A DNA stretch of 64,000 nt from an uncultured Chitinophagaceae bacterium. GTDB lineage: Bacteria > Bacteroidota > Bacteroidia > Chitinophagales > Chitinophagaceae. Below the pieces are notes generated by a model, which saw only the letters and a program-made list of their open reading frames with translations, searched no databases and had not been told where the DNA came from. The stretch covers positions 310,001 through 374,000 of the forward strand of contig CALMED010000002.1 in the NCBI GenBank assembly GCA_937862815.1. The letters are read 5' to 3'. Positions 38,074 to 45,428 of the stretch are shown here, piece by piece; within the stretch, counting starts at the first letter, position 1; each line of letters starts with the position of its first letter. The position numbers and the translations under genes are program-made.

Positions 38074-38520
38074 ATGCCAACGAAAAAAAGTGCCGCCAAA
38101 CCCGCTGCTAAAAGCCCGGCGAAACCGGTTGCCAAACCTGCTGCTAAAAAATCGGTGAAGCCCGCAGCGAAGTCTGCTGCGAAAGCACCTGCCAAACCAG
38201 CTGCCAAAACACCCGCCAAGCCTGCTGCCAAAGCACCCGCCAAGCCTGCTGCCAAAGCACCCGCCAAACCGGCGGCGAAAGCGTCTGCCAAGCCAGCCGC
38301 CAAGGCACCTGCAAAAGCTGCACCCAAGCCTTCGGTGAAAGCCCCTGCCAAGCCGGCGGCCAAGCCAGTTTCCAAAGCTCCCGCCAAACCGGCGGCAAAA
38401 CCGGCTGCCAAGCCTGTTGCGAAGGACTCCGCAAAGCCGGCTCCGAAGCCCGTAGAGAAAGCAGCTGCTAAACCGGCTGCAGCACCTGCTCCCAAGCCGG
38501 AAGCGGCCATCAAGCCCACC
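38074..38520 (+). repeat. Degenerate tandem repeat coding for AKPAAK/APAKPAAK
   Basis: About 18-24-nt units such as GCCAAGCCTGCTGCCAAAGC recur across the first 149 codons. Several adjacent units are near identical (38210-38270), which should make copy number unstable. Confidence 0.8.
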
Positions 38521-39075
38521 GTTAAAAAAGCCATCCAGGAAATGAAAAAGGAAGTCAAGGCAAAGGCAAGGCCGGTGGAGGTAAAGCCCATCAAAACAAC
38601 GGTTTCCACATCGGTGCGGTACCAGCCCGATTTCACTAAGTCGGTGCTCGATAAAAAAGCAGAGGAAAAGCCCCAGGGGCCGCTTGTCCGGTACAGCGAT
38701 ACGGATCTTGTCGAGTTCCGGGAGCTGATACAGCGCAAACTGGAGGCGGCCAAGAAAGAATTGGTGTACCTGCAGGGGCTCATCACCCGCAAAGATGAGA
38801 TGGGTGGTGATGATGGAGATGGACGTTATATGACCATGGAAGATGGCAGTGTGAGTATGGAACGGGAGCAGCTGAGTCAGATGGCCAGCCGCCAGATTAC
38901 ATACATCGATCACCTGGAGAAAGCCCTGATGCGCATTGAAAACAAGACCTACGGCGTTTGCCGTGTTACGGGGAAGTTGATTGACAAGGCCCGTCTGCGT
39001 GCGGTTCCTCATGCCACCCTCAGCATTGAAGCCAAGATGGGGCATGTGAAGGGTCCCGCTTCTTCCGGCGAATAA
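38074..39075 (+). CDS. Fusion of histone H1-like Lys/Ala/Pro tail and DksA/TraR-like domain
   Basis: A 333-aa protein. Residues 1 to about 148 are a low-complexity basic tail built of AKPAAK, APAKPAAK and similar units, like the C-terminal tail of eukaryotic H1 and of bacterial AlgP or Hc1-type proteins. Residues about 210-320 resemble the coiled-coil and C-terminal part of DksA/TraR (VEFRELIQRKLEAAKKEL, then IDHLEKALMRIENKTYGVC). The family's C4 zinc finger is reduced to one cysteine (YGVCRVTGKLIDKARL). DksA proteins act in the RNA polymerase secondary channel; the tail should bind DNA or RNA. The gene is one base after ileS and has a strong ribosome site, so it is probably coupled. The combined function is inferred. 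Confidence 0.85.
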   Translation: MPTKKSAAKPAAKSPAKPVAKPAAKKSVKPAAKSAAKAPAKPAAKTPAKPAAKAPAKPAAKAPAKPAAKASAKPAAKAPAKAAPKPSVKAPAKPAAKPVSKAPAKPAAKPAAKPVAKDSAKPAPKPVEKAAAKPAAAPAPKPEAAIKPTVKKAIQEMKKEVKAKARPVEVKPIKTTVSTSVRYQPDFTKSVLDKKAEEKPQGPLVRYSDTDLVEFRELIQRKLEAAKKELVYLQGLITRKDEMGGDDGDGRYMTMEDGSVSMEREQLSQMASRQITYIDHLEKALMRIENKTYGVCRVTGKLIDKARLRAVPHATLSIEAKMGHVKGPASSGE

Positions 39076-39098
39076 TTCAGTTCCCCCTCAATGCATAG

Positions 39099-39128
39099 AA
39101 AGCCGCCTTTTACCGGGCGGCTTTTTTT
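39099..39128 (+). terminator. Rho-independent terminator of ileS/H1-DksA-like operon
   Basis: Stem AAAGCCGCC/GGCGGCTTT with an 8-nt loop followed by seven T, 23 bp after the stop. Confidence 0.88.
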
Positions 39129-39422
39129 GGCCGGTTGTGACGGCAAGTCATCTTTGCAGGGCGTTTCTGTCATTCAACCCAAGCTGAATGGCCCGGATTA
39201 ATGGTTTAACGTCTTGTACTATTTCATGAAGTTGATTTTCAAATTGTATTGCTCTGCACACCGCTGTGCAAAACTCCTGTGAGGCTGTGGTTTGACTTTT
39301 AAAAACCTTAGAATACACAAAGGTCTTCACAGAGCAAACTACAGTGGGGTATTGATTTTTTTCAATAGCGCAACAAGTTAAAGCTTAATTATATCCGGGC
39401 TACTTGCTGCCGAATAAATAAA

Positions 39423-39455
39423 AAAAACCATTGCTGCTGTGCAGTAATGGTTTTT
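39423..39455 (-). terminator. Terminator of the RRM protein gene
   Basis: A 15-bp near-perfect stem (AAAAACCATTGCTGC against GCAGTAATGGTTTTT, one mismatch) with a 3-nt loop. A/T arms give a U-run in either direction. It is 26 bp past the stop. Confidence 0.8.
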
Positions 39456-39480
39456 AAATGCGCTATGTCCGGGATAGAAA

Positions 39481-39846
39481 TTAATAATCTCTGCTGTATC
39501 CACCACCGCCGCCGCCGCGGTATCCACCGCCGCCGCCGCCTTTGCGGAATCCACCACCACCGCCGCCGCCGCCAAAGCTGCGCTTTTTAAAGCCACCGCC
39601 TTCGGGCTTGGGTTGCGCTTCGTTAACGACAATTTTGCGACCCTGCACATCGGTGTCGTTCAGACCACTGATGGCAGCGTTTGCCTCATCGGCATTTTCC
39701 ATCTCCACGAATCCGAAGCCTTTGCTGCGGCCCGAAAATTTGTCGGTAAGAATTTTTGCAGATGAAACACTGCCAAATTGTTCAAACAGTGCAGAGAGGT
39801 CCTCGTTCGTCATGGACCAGGACAGGTTTCCAACGTAAATGTTCAC
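39481..39846 (-). CDS. RRM RNA-binding protein with glycine-rich tail
   Basis: A 121-aa single-RRM protein. RNP2 is IYVGNL (3-8) and RNP1 is KGFGFVEM (42-49), both with the aromatic residues that stack on RNA. Residues 82-121 are a Gly-rich tail with Arg, Tyr and Phe (GGGGGGYRGGGGGGY type), as in cold-inducible RNA-binding proteins of cyanobacteria and Bacteroidota. It probably acts as an RNA chaperone or a regulator of translation. The start is GTG (39846); an in-frame ATG is absent nearby and the N-terminus matches the family. A leader of over 100 nt is possible, since the nearest promoter-like sequence (TATCTTTA, one mismatch) lies at about 39969-39976. Confidence 0.93.
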   Translation of the reverse strand: MNIYVGNLSWSMTNEDLSALFEQFGSVSSAKILTDKFSGRSKGFGFVEMENADEANAAISGLNDTDVQGRKIVVNEAQPKPEGGGFKKRSFGGGGGGGGFRKGGGGGGYRGGGGGGYSRDY

Positions 39847-40036
39847 AAGAAAAAAATTAAAAACAAAAAATCATGAAACAAAAAAAGCAACTGAAAACCG
39901 GGAGAAACTTACCTGTTGGAGAAGAATCGGAGGTTCAGAACGCCTCATCTGAATTCATATTAACATAGTAAAGATAATCATTTTGGTGAAAAACTCATAT
40001 CCCCTGCGGTTTTTCACCGGAATTTCATAAACAGAC

Positions 40037-41860
40037 TTATTTTACCTCCTGGAGGTCAACCAACCGTTTATAGTAACCCTGTGCTGCCAGCAGGGAGTCG
40101 TGGGTGCCCCGCTCCACCATCTTCCCCCGGTGCAGGACAATGATTTCATCGGCATGACGCACGGTGGAGAGACGATGGGCAATCACCAGGCTGGTACGGT
40201 CTTTCATCAGGTGCTGCAGAGCCTCCTGAACCAGCTGTTCACTTTCGGTATCGAGAGCGGAAGTGGCTTCGTCGAGTATGAGGATGGGCGCGTTTTTCAA
40301 CACAGCCCTGGCAATGGAGATGCGCTGCCGCTGGCCCCCGCTCAGTTTTACGCCCCGTTCCCCTGTCAGGGTATTGTATCCTTCTTCCATCTGGCCGATG
40401 AAACCGTGGGCATTGGCCACCCGGGCCGCTTCCTCCACTTCGGCTTCCGTGGCATCGGGCCGGCCCAGGGCGATGTTGTTGTACACCGTATCGTTGAACA
40501 GAAAGCTGTCCTGCGACACGATGGCTACCAGCGAACGCAGGTCATTCAGGTCGAGGTTGCGGATGTTCACCCCGTCCACCAGGATCGCTCCTTCTTCCAC
40601 GTCGTAAAACCGGGGAATCAGGTCGGCCAACGTGGATTTACCACTGCCGCTTTCACCCACCAGTGCCACGGTTTTACCCTTGGGGATGGTCAGCCGGATG
40701 TCCTGCAGCACCCTTGTTTCCTTGTAACGGAAAGAAACCCGGTCAAACACCAGCTCGCGGTCGAAGCTTTTTTTGCGTACCGGTTGCGGCGGGTTGGTGA
40801 TGGAAACGTTGGTGTCAAGCACCCGGAAGATTTTTTCGCAGGCTACGATGCCTCGCTGCAGGGTGGAGGAGGTTTGCGACAGGTTTTTAAGCGGCTGGAT
40901 GATCTGGGTATAAAGCGCCAGGTAGGCGATAAAACCGGAGCCGCCCAGGTTGGATTTGCCGTTGAGAATGAGGTAGCCGCCAAACAGGATTAAGGTGAGC
41001 GCCGCCAACACCCCCAGCACCTCGGAAATAGGGGCTGCCAGCTCCTTTTTTCCGAAGAGGTGCTTGCTGTGCCTTGAAAACCGTTGATTGATGCCGCGGA
41101 ACCGGCTGTTCATCAATTGTTCTGCCAGGAAACTCTGCACCTGGCGGATCCCGCTGATGCTTTCGTCGGTCTGGCTGATGATGCTGCTCATCATTTCCTG
41201 GCTGAAATAATTCAGCTTTTTTAGTTGCCGGGTTATGGCCGAGATGATACCACCGGTTACCGGCAAAAAAATGAGTGTGAACAGGGTTAGCTGTGGCGAC
41301 CAGTAAAACAGGATGCCAAAATAGGCCACCACTACAAAGGGGTCCCGCAGCAACACCTGCAGGCCGCTTACCACCGAACTTTCAATTTCCTGCACCTCTG
41401 TGGTCATCACCATCAGCAGGTCGCCCTTGCTCTGGTTGTGGTGGTAAGAAAGAGACTGCTGCAGGTACTTTTCGTAGAGCCGCACCCGCACGGCTTCCAT
41501 CAGCCTCAGCCGGAGCCGCAGCAACACCCGCACCGCCATGTAACGGAACACATTGGCCAGCAGAATGCTGATGCCCACCAGGCCGCAAACAAAAGCGAGT
41601 GCGTTGAATTTACCGTGTTGTGTGATGATGGTATTAAAGGTGTAGTTGAAGGCGTCGCGGATATAATCAAACGACAGGTGAAAAACGGGCTTTTCCGTGA
41701 CCGGGGCATGCCCCTGTTCAAACAGCAGCTGCAGGATGGGAATGAGCAGGGTGAAGTTCATCAGCCCGAATACAATACCCAGTAGCGTGTAAACGATGTA
41801 TTCGGGGAAAATATGGTGTAAAGGCCTGGCATAATGAACCAGCCTGCTGAGCGTGCGCAT
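40037..41860 (-). CDS. ABC transporter, fused permease and ATPase, MsbA-like
   Basis: A 607-aa half-transporter that should dimerise. The N-terminal part has six membrane helices (residues about 20-325), the first including FPEYIVYTLLGIVFGLM. The nucleotide-binding domain has Walker A GESGSGKST (about 401-409), signature LSGGQRQR (about 504-511), Walker B ILILDEATSALD (about 520-531) and the H-loop IAHRLSTV. The family exports lipids such as lipid A core across the inner membrane, but drugs or peptides are also possible. Divergent from a glycosyltransferase gene, which would suit a role in envelope glycolipid export. Confidence 0.93.
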   Translation of the reverse strand: MRTLSRLVHYARPLHHIFPEYIVYTLLGIVFGLMNFTLLIPILQLLFEQGHAPVTEKPVFHLSFDYIRDAFNYTFNTIITQHGKFNALAFVCGLVGISILLANVFRYMAVRVLLRLRLRLMEAVRVRLYEKYLQQSLSYHHNQSKGDLLMVMTTEVQEIESSVVSGLQVLLRDPFVVVAYFGILFYWSPQLTLFTLIFLPVTGGIISAITRQLKKLNYFSQEMMSSIISQTDESISGIRQVQSFLAEQLMNSRFRGINQRFSRHSKHLFGKKELAAPISEVLGVLAALTLILFGGYLILNGKSNLGGSGFIAYLALYTQIIQPLKNLSQTSSTLQRGIVACEKIFRVLDTNVSITNPPQPVRKKSFDRELVFDRVSFRYKETRVLQDIRLTIPKGKTVALVGESGSGKSTLADLIPRFYDVEEGAILVDGVNIRNLDLNDLRSLVAIVSQDSFLFNDTVYNNIALGRPDATEAEVEEAARVANAHGFIGQMEEGYNTLTGERGVKLSGGQRQRISIARAVLKNAPILILDEATSALDTESEQLVQEALQHLMKDRTSLVIAHRLSTVRHADEIIVLHRGKMVERGTHDSLLAAQGYYKRLVDLQEVK

Positions 41861-41874
41861 GATTCAAAGATAGG

Positions 41875-41882
41875 AATGCAGC
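41875..41882 (-). promoter_or_regulatory. Bacteroidota -7 element (TATCTTTG) of the ABC transporter
   Basis: Exact TAnnTTTG match on the minus strand, 14 bp before the ATG. Confidence 0.6.
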
Positions 41883-41943
41883 AGGTATTCCGGGCGGGTG
41901 CCTGCCTGTTCCGCCGCCTGCGCCATTTCTGGGCGCATAGGAG

Positions 41944-41951
41944 TACATTTG
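41944..41951 (+). promoter_or_regulatory. Bacteroidota -7 element (TACATTTG) of the glycosyltransferase
   Basis: Exact TAnnTTTG match 20 bp before the proposed TTG start. It also sets a limit, because longer N-terminal extensions would start upstream of the transcript. Confidence 0.55.
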
Positions 41952-41971
41952 CACCAATAACCTCAGTATCC

Positions 41972-42781
41972 TTGACCAGCTGTTCCCTCTGCATTGCAAC
42001 CTACAACTGGCCCGCGGCATTAAAGGCATGCCTGCAAACGGTTTTGCAGCAGCGTACACTGCCGGGAGAGGTCATCATCGCCGATGACGGAAGCACTGCT
42101 GAAACGGAGGCTGTTGTGGCTGCATTCAGGCAGCAGCTACCCGTTCCGGTTAAACATATCTGGCAGCCCGATGAGGGGTTCCGGCTGGCACAAATCAGGA
42201 ATAAGGCGTTTGCGGCTGCGCAGCATCCACTCGTGGTCCAGATTGACGGTGATCTGCTGTTGCATCCGGAGTTTATTGCAGATCATCAACGGGCGGCAAG
42301 GCGCGGTACATTCATCGCCGGGAGCAGGGTGCTGGTGGACCAGCAACTGTCGCAGGCATTGCTGGATGCCGAAGGAAACATTTTTCCTCCGGTTTTCAGC
42401 CGGCATGTGAAAAAGTCGTACAACGGTGTCCGGATTCCCCTTCTTTCGGCCGTAAACCGCTATCTTCAGCGGGGTGGAAACGGATACAAGTATGTGCTGG
42501 GTTGCAACATGTCGTTCTGGAAAGAGGACCTTCTTGCGGTGAACGGATACAACGAATCGTTTACCGGGTGGGGCAAGGAAGACAACGACATCGCCATCCG
42601 GCTGGTAAACGCAGGAGTGCAACTCCGGTTCCTGAAATTTGGAGGAGTTGTATACCACCTGCACCACCGGAAAAGTGACGCGTCTGCTATGAACAGGAAT
42701 GAGGAAATGCTGAGAAGGAGTTTAAAGAACCGGGTAACGTATATTGAAAAGGGTATGCATCAATACATTCAGAAACCGTAA
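41972..42781 (+). CDS. Glycosyltransferase family 2 protein
   Basis: A 269-aa GT-A fold enzyme if it starts at TTG. It opens with SLCIATYNWP, the first beta strand and nucleotide-sugar site, then EVIIADDGST, and QIDGDLLLHP with the metal-binding DxD (DGD). The C-terminal galactosyltransferase-like part has GCNMSFWKEDLLAVNGYNE and GWGKEDNDIAIRL, typical of the GT2 group that includes chondroitin-polymerase-like and surface-sugar enzymes. It should transfer a hexose to an envelope glycan. The open frame extends to 41834, but that would overlap the divergent ABC gene and precede the promoter, so the TTG was preferred. rbfA follows 12 bp later. Confidence 0.85.
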   Translation: MTSCSLCIATYNWPAALKACLQTVLQQRTLPGEVIIADDGSTAETEAVVAAFRQQLPVPVKHIWQPDEGFRLAQIRNKAFAAAQHPLVVQIDGDLLLHPEFIADHQRAARRGTFIAGSRVLVDQQLSQALLDAEGNIFPPVFSRHVKKSYNGVRIPLLSAVNRYLQRGGNGYKYVLGCNMSFWKEDLLAVNGYNESFTGWGKEDNDIAIRLVNAGVQLRFLKFGGVVYHLHHRKSDASAMNRNEEMLRRSLKNRVTYIEKGMHQYIQKP

Positions 42782-42793
42782 AATTCATGCACT

Positions 42794-43177
42794 ATGCAGG
42801 AAGGGAAAAGACAAAAACAGGTAGGCGGCGTGTTGCACGAGGAACTCACCACCATCTTCCGGAAAATGGGTCTTAACACCATTCAGGGCGGACTGGTATC
42901 CATCGCCTCGGTGAAAGTAACCCCCGACCTGCTGGAGGCACGGGTGTACCTCAGCGTATTCCAGGCAAGCGACAATGCCCTTGTGCTGAAACGGGTGGAA
43001 GAAGCCGCTCATGAAATCAAGCGGGAACTGGCTGCCCGCGTGAAACACCAGCTGCGCCGTATGCCGGAAGTCCGGTATTACCTCGACGACACCCTGGAGC
43101 ACGTGTTCAAAATGGAGGAACTTTTTAAAAAAATTGACGGGGAGCGGAAAGAAGACGGACCGTTGCTTCCTGAGTGA
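42794..43177 (+). CDS. rbfA: Ribosome-binding factor A
   Basis: RbfA assists 30S maturation by binding 16S rRNA near the helix 1 region, and is needed for efficient growth in the cold. The 127-aa product has the type II KH-like fold: KQVGGVLHEELTTIFRK at the start, then VSIASVKVTPDLLEARVYLS and MPEVRYYLDDTLEHVFKME, the conserved end. Length is typical. It sits between a glycosyltransferase gene and a permease gene with small gaps (12 and 21 bp) and is probably co-transcribed with them. Confidence 0.95.
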   Translation: MQEGKRQKQVGGVLHEELTTIFRKMGLNTIQGGLVSIASVKVTPDLLEARVYLSVFQASDNALVLKRVEEAAHEIKRELAARVKHQLRRMPEVRYYLDDTLEHVFKMEELFKKIDGERKEDGPLLPE

Positions 43178-43198
43178 GGTTAAAATCCCGGACCAACA

Positions 43199-44419
43199 TT
43201 GAATCTTATCTTCGCCTGGCGCTACTTCCGATCGAAAAAATCCACCAATGCCATCAACATCATTGCGTGGGTGACGGTTACTGCCATGGCTGTTGGCACT
43301 GCAGCCCTTATTATCGTACTCAGTATTTTTAACGGATTTGAAGGACTGGTAAAGGAGCTGTACTCTTCTTTTTACCCGGATGTACGGATCACTGCTGTGC
43401 AAACGGGTTATCTTACGCTCGACAGCAACCGCCTGGAGCAGCTGCGTAAACACCCGGCCGTTGGATCACTGAGCCTGGTGGCAGAGGTCAACGCCCACCT
43501 GCAGTACCAGGACTACCGCACCAACGCGGTGCTGAAAGGGGTGGATGACTCCTACACAGCCGTTACCGGTGTCCGGTCGTATATCACACGGGGCTCCTAT
43601 GCTACGGGAACGGCCGATGCACCCGAACTGGTGCTGGGCATGGGCATTGAACAATCGCTCAACCTGCTGAGCGACCGGTCGCTGGACCTGGTAACGGTTT
43701 ACCTGCCCCGCAGGGGGGTGCCCCTCTCCGCTAACCCGCTGGATGCCATCAGTACCATGAACTTCCGTCCCCGCGGGGCTTTTGCCATCCAGCAGGACTT
43801 CGACAATAAATACGTGCTGACCAACCTGGAAGTGGTGCGGGAACTGGTGGGCCTGGGAGCAACAGACTATTCGGCTGCAGAGATCCGGTTGCGTCCCGGC
43901 TTCAGCGAAAAAGAAGCGCTGCAGCAGTTCCGACAGATAGCCGGACCCGGCGCCCTGGTGGAAAACCGCTACCAGCAGAACCGTTCCCTGTTTGCCGTAA
44001 TGCAGTTGGAAAAATGGGCCATTTACGGCATTCTCAGCCTCATTCTGGTGATTGCCGCCTTCAACATGATCGGGGCGCTTACGATGCTGGTGCTGGAAAA
44101 ACAACAGGACATTCAGATTCTGAAGGCAATGGGAGCACCCGATTCGCTGGTGCGCCGGATTTTTTTAACTGAGGGAGTATTACTTGCTCTGGTTGGCGGG
44201 GGGCTGGGGATGCTGGCCGCCCTGCTGTTCTGCTACCTGCAGGTGCAATGGAAGATCATCCCCCTGGAAGGGTCGTTTGTAATTGATTATTACCCGGTGA
44301 AAGTGTTATCCACTGATCTGCTGCTCGTAACCGCCACCGTTCTTTTCATTGCTGTACTGGCCGCCTGGGTGCCTTCCCGTAAGGCGGCAGCGGCAGCCAT
44401 CTCGCTCAAATCCCGTTAA
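43199..44419 (+). CDS. FtsX/LolC-like ABC transporter permease
   Basis: A 406-aa inner-membrane protein with an N-terminal membrane helix (about 20-45), a large periplasmic domain (about 50-265) and three C-terminal helices in the FtsX-type domain (about 275-400; IYGILSLILVIAAFNMIGAL). The N-terminus NLIFAWRYFRSKKSTNAINI is typical of the LolC/LolE group, which releases outer-membrane lipoproteins from the inner membrane. The conserved cytoplasmic loop DIQILKAMGAPDSLVRRIF is present. No ATPase partner (LolD) is nearby. TTG was chosen as start because the family N-terminus begins exactly there. Confidence 0.9.
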   Translation: MNLIFAWRYFRSKKSTNAINIIAWVTVTAMAVGTAALIIVLSIFNGFEGLVKELYSSFYPDVRITAVQTGYLTLDSNRLEQLRKHPAVGSLSLVAEVNAHLQYQDYRTNAVLKGVDDSYTAVTGVRSYITRGSYATGTADAPELVLGMGIEQSLNLLSDRSLDLVTVYLPRRGVPLSANPLDAISTMNFRPRGAFAIQQDFDNKYVLTNLEVVRELVGLGATDYSAAEIRLRPGFSEKEALQQFRQIAGPGALVENRYQQNRSLFAVMQLEKWAIYGILSLILVIAAFNMIGALTMLVLEKQQDIQILKAMGAPDSLVRRIFLTEGVLLALVGGGLGMLAALLFCYLQVQWKIIPLEGSFVIDYYPVKVLSTDLLLVTATVLFIAVLAAWVPSRKAAAAAISLKSR

Positions 44420-45259
44420 TCAGTAATCACCCAGGCTGGTGGGAGCCAGTTCCTGCAGCGCCTGCGCCAGTTGTTCGTTGTTTGGGGCAATGCCGTGCCA
44501 TTCATGACTGCCTTCCATGAAGCTTACACCCTTGCCCATGGCTGTCTTCATCAGGTGTGCGATGGGTTTACCATTGCCGGTGCGTGTGCGGGCATATTCC
44601 AGGGCGGCCACTACCTGGTCCATGTCATTTCCGTCTTCCGTAACAAAAGTATCCCAGCCAAAGGCTTCAAATTTAGCGGTGAGGTCGCCCAGGTGCATCA
44701 CTTTTTGGGTGGGCCCGTCAATCTGCTGGCCGTTCCAGTCAACCGTGGCTACCAGGTTGTCTACCTTATGGTGGGCGGCAAACAGCACCGCTTCCCAGAT
44801 TTGTCCTTCCTGCAACTCACCATCACCGTGCAGGGAGTACACCAGGTTGCTTTCCCCGTTCAGTTTTTTGGTGAGGGCCGCGCCGATGGCTACGCTCAGG
44901 CCCTGGCCCAGGGAACCGGCAGCCATCCGCACGCCCGGCAGGTGCTCGTGTGTGGCCGGGTGACCCTGCAACCGGGAATTGATGCGGCGGAAGGTGGACA
45001 GCTCCGAGAGGGGAAAATATCCGCTGCGGGCCAGGGTGGAGTAAAAAACGGGACTGATATGGCCGTTCGACAGGATGAATACATCTTCGCCCGGTGCGTC
45101 CATAACGAATGCCGGATTATGCTTTAACACCTTGAAATACAAGGCAGTAAAAAATTCTGTGCAGCCCAGGGAGCCGCCCGGGTGGCCGCTCTGGCAGCCG
45201 TGAACCATGCGTACAATGTCTCTGCGGATCTGGCGGGCGATTTCTTTCAGTTCGGACAT
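44420..45259 (-). CDS. Transketolase, N-terminal (ThDP-binding) subunit
   Basis: A 279-aa protein covering only the pyrophosphate-binding half of transketolase, which moves two-carbon units between sugar phosphates in the pentose phosphate pathway. It has MVHGCQSGHPGGSLGCTEFF, the ThDP motif GDGELQEGQIWEA with a later Asn (TVDWN), and SLGQGLSVAIGAALTK. Bacteroidota often encode transketolase as two separate chains. The C-terminal pyrimidine-binding chain is normally next door but is absent here: the flanking genes are a convergent permease and a divergent WecA-like gene. ATG 45259 begins the family N-terminus. Confidence 0.92.
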   Translation of the reverse strand: MSELKEIARQIRRDIVRMVHGCQSGHPGGSLGCTEFFTALYFKVLKHNPAFVMDAPGEDVFILSNGHISPVFYSTLARSGYFPLSELSTFRRINSRLQGHPATHEHLPGVRMAAGSLGQGLSVAIGAALTKKLNGESNLVYSLHGDGELQEGQIWEAVLFAAHHKVDNLVATVDWNGQQIDGPTQKVMHLGDLTAKFEAFGWDTFVTEDGNDMDQVVAALEYARTRTGNGKPIAHLMKTAMGKGVSFMEGSHEWHGIAPNNEQLAQALQELAPTSLGDY

Positions 45260-45279
45260 AAAGGGGGTGATTGTGCGGG

Positions 45280-45287
45280 CAAAACTA
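45280..45287 (-). promoter_or_regulatory. Bacteroidota -7 element (TAGTTTTG) of the transketolase subunit
   Basis: Exact TAnnTTTG match on the minus strand, 20 bp before the ATG. Confidence 0.6.
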
Positions 45288-45336
45288 CTTGAAAATTGAA
45301 GCGGACCTTCATTTTTTCCAGTGATTTTCTGCATAA

Positions 45337-45351
45337 TCCACACCCTGTGGA
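45337..45351. promoter_or_regulatory. Palindrome TCCACA-ccc-TGTGGA between divergent promoters
   Basis: A perfect 6-bp inverted repeat with a 3-bp spacer, about midway between the transketolase (-) and WecA-like (+) promoters. This is the position of a shared operator. Similarity to a DnaA box is partial only. Confidence 0.3.
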
Positions 45352-45395
45352 CGTTATTTTACTGTTGCCAGGTTTTGACTTTGGCATTATATGAT

Positions 45396-45403
45396 TAGCT
45401 TTG
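45396..45403 (+). promoter_or_regulatory. Bacteroidota -7 element (TAGCTTTG) of the WecA-like gene
   Basis: Exact TAnnTTTG match 25 bp before the ATG. Confidence 0.6.
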
Positions 45404-45428
45404 TGTCCGTACTTGAAAACCCAACTGC

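Larger units (their letters stand above)
39076..39480. other. Intergenic region between H1/DksA-like gene and RRM gene
   Basis: 405 bp between convergent genes, holding one terminator at each side. The centre (about 39130-39420) contains only short unsupported frames and looks AT-rich; no RNA gene or repeat was recognised. Confidence 0.5.

Noticed and set aside
38100..38480. CRISPR-like array
   Set aside because: The periodic DNA is translated as an AKPAAK repeat in a real gene; there are no unique spacers of constant length.
37936..39045. Minus-strand frame with Gly/Arg/Cys repeats opposite the H1/DksA-like gene
   Set aside because: A product of the AKP-coding repeat read backwards; the sense gene has a strong ribosome site and a family domain.
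39148..39330. 60-codon minus-strand frame between two terminators
   Set aside because: No promoter, no recognisable motif, and weak coding character.
41834..41971. Longer N-terminus for the GT2 protein starting at ATG 41834
   Set aside because: It would overlap the divergent ABC gene and lie upstream of the likely promoter; the added residues lack family character.
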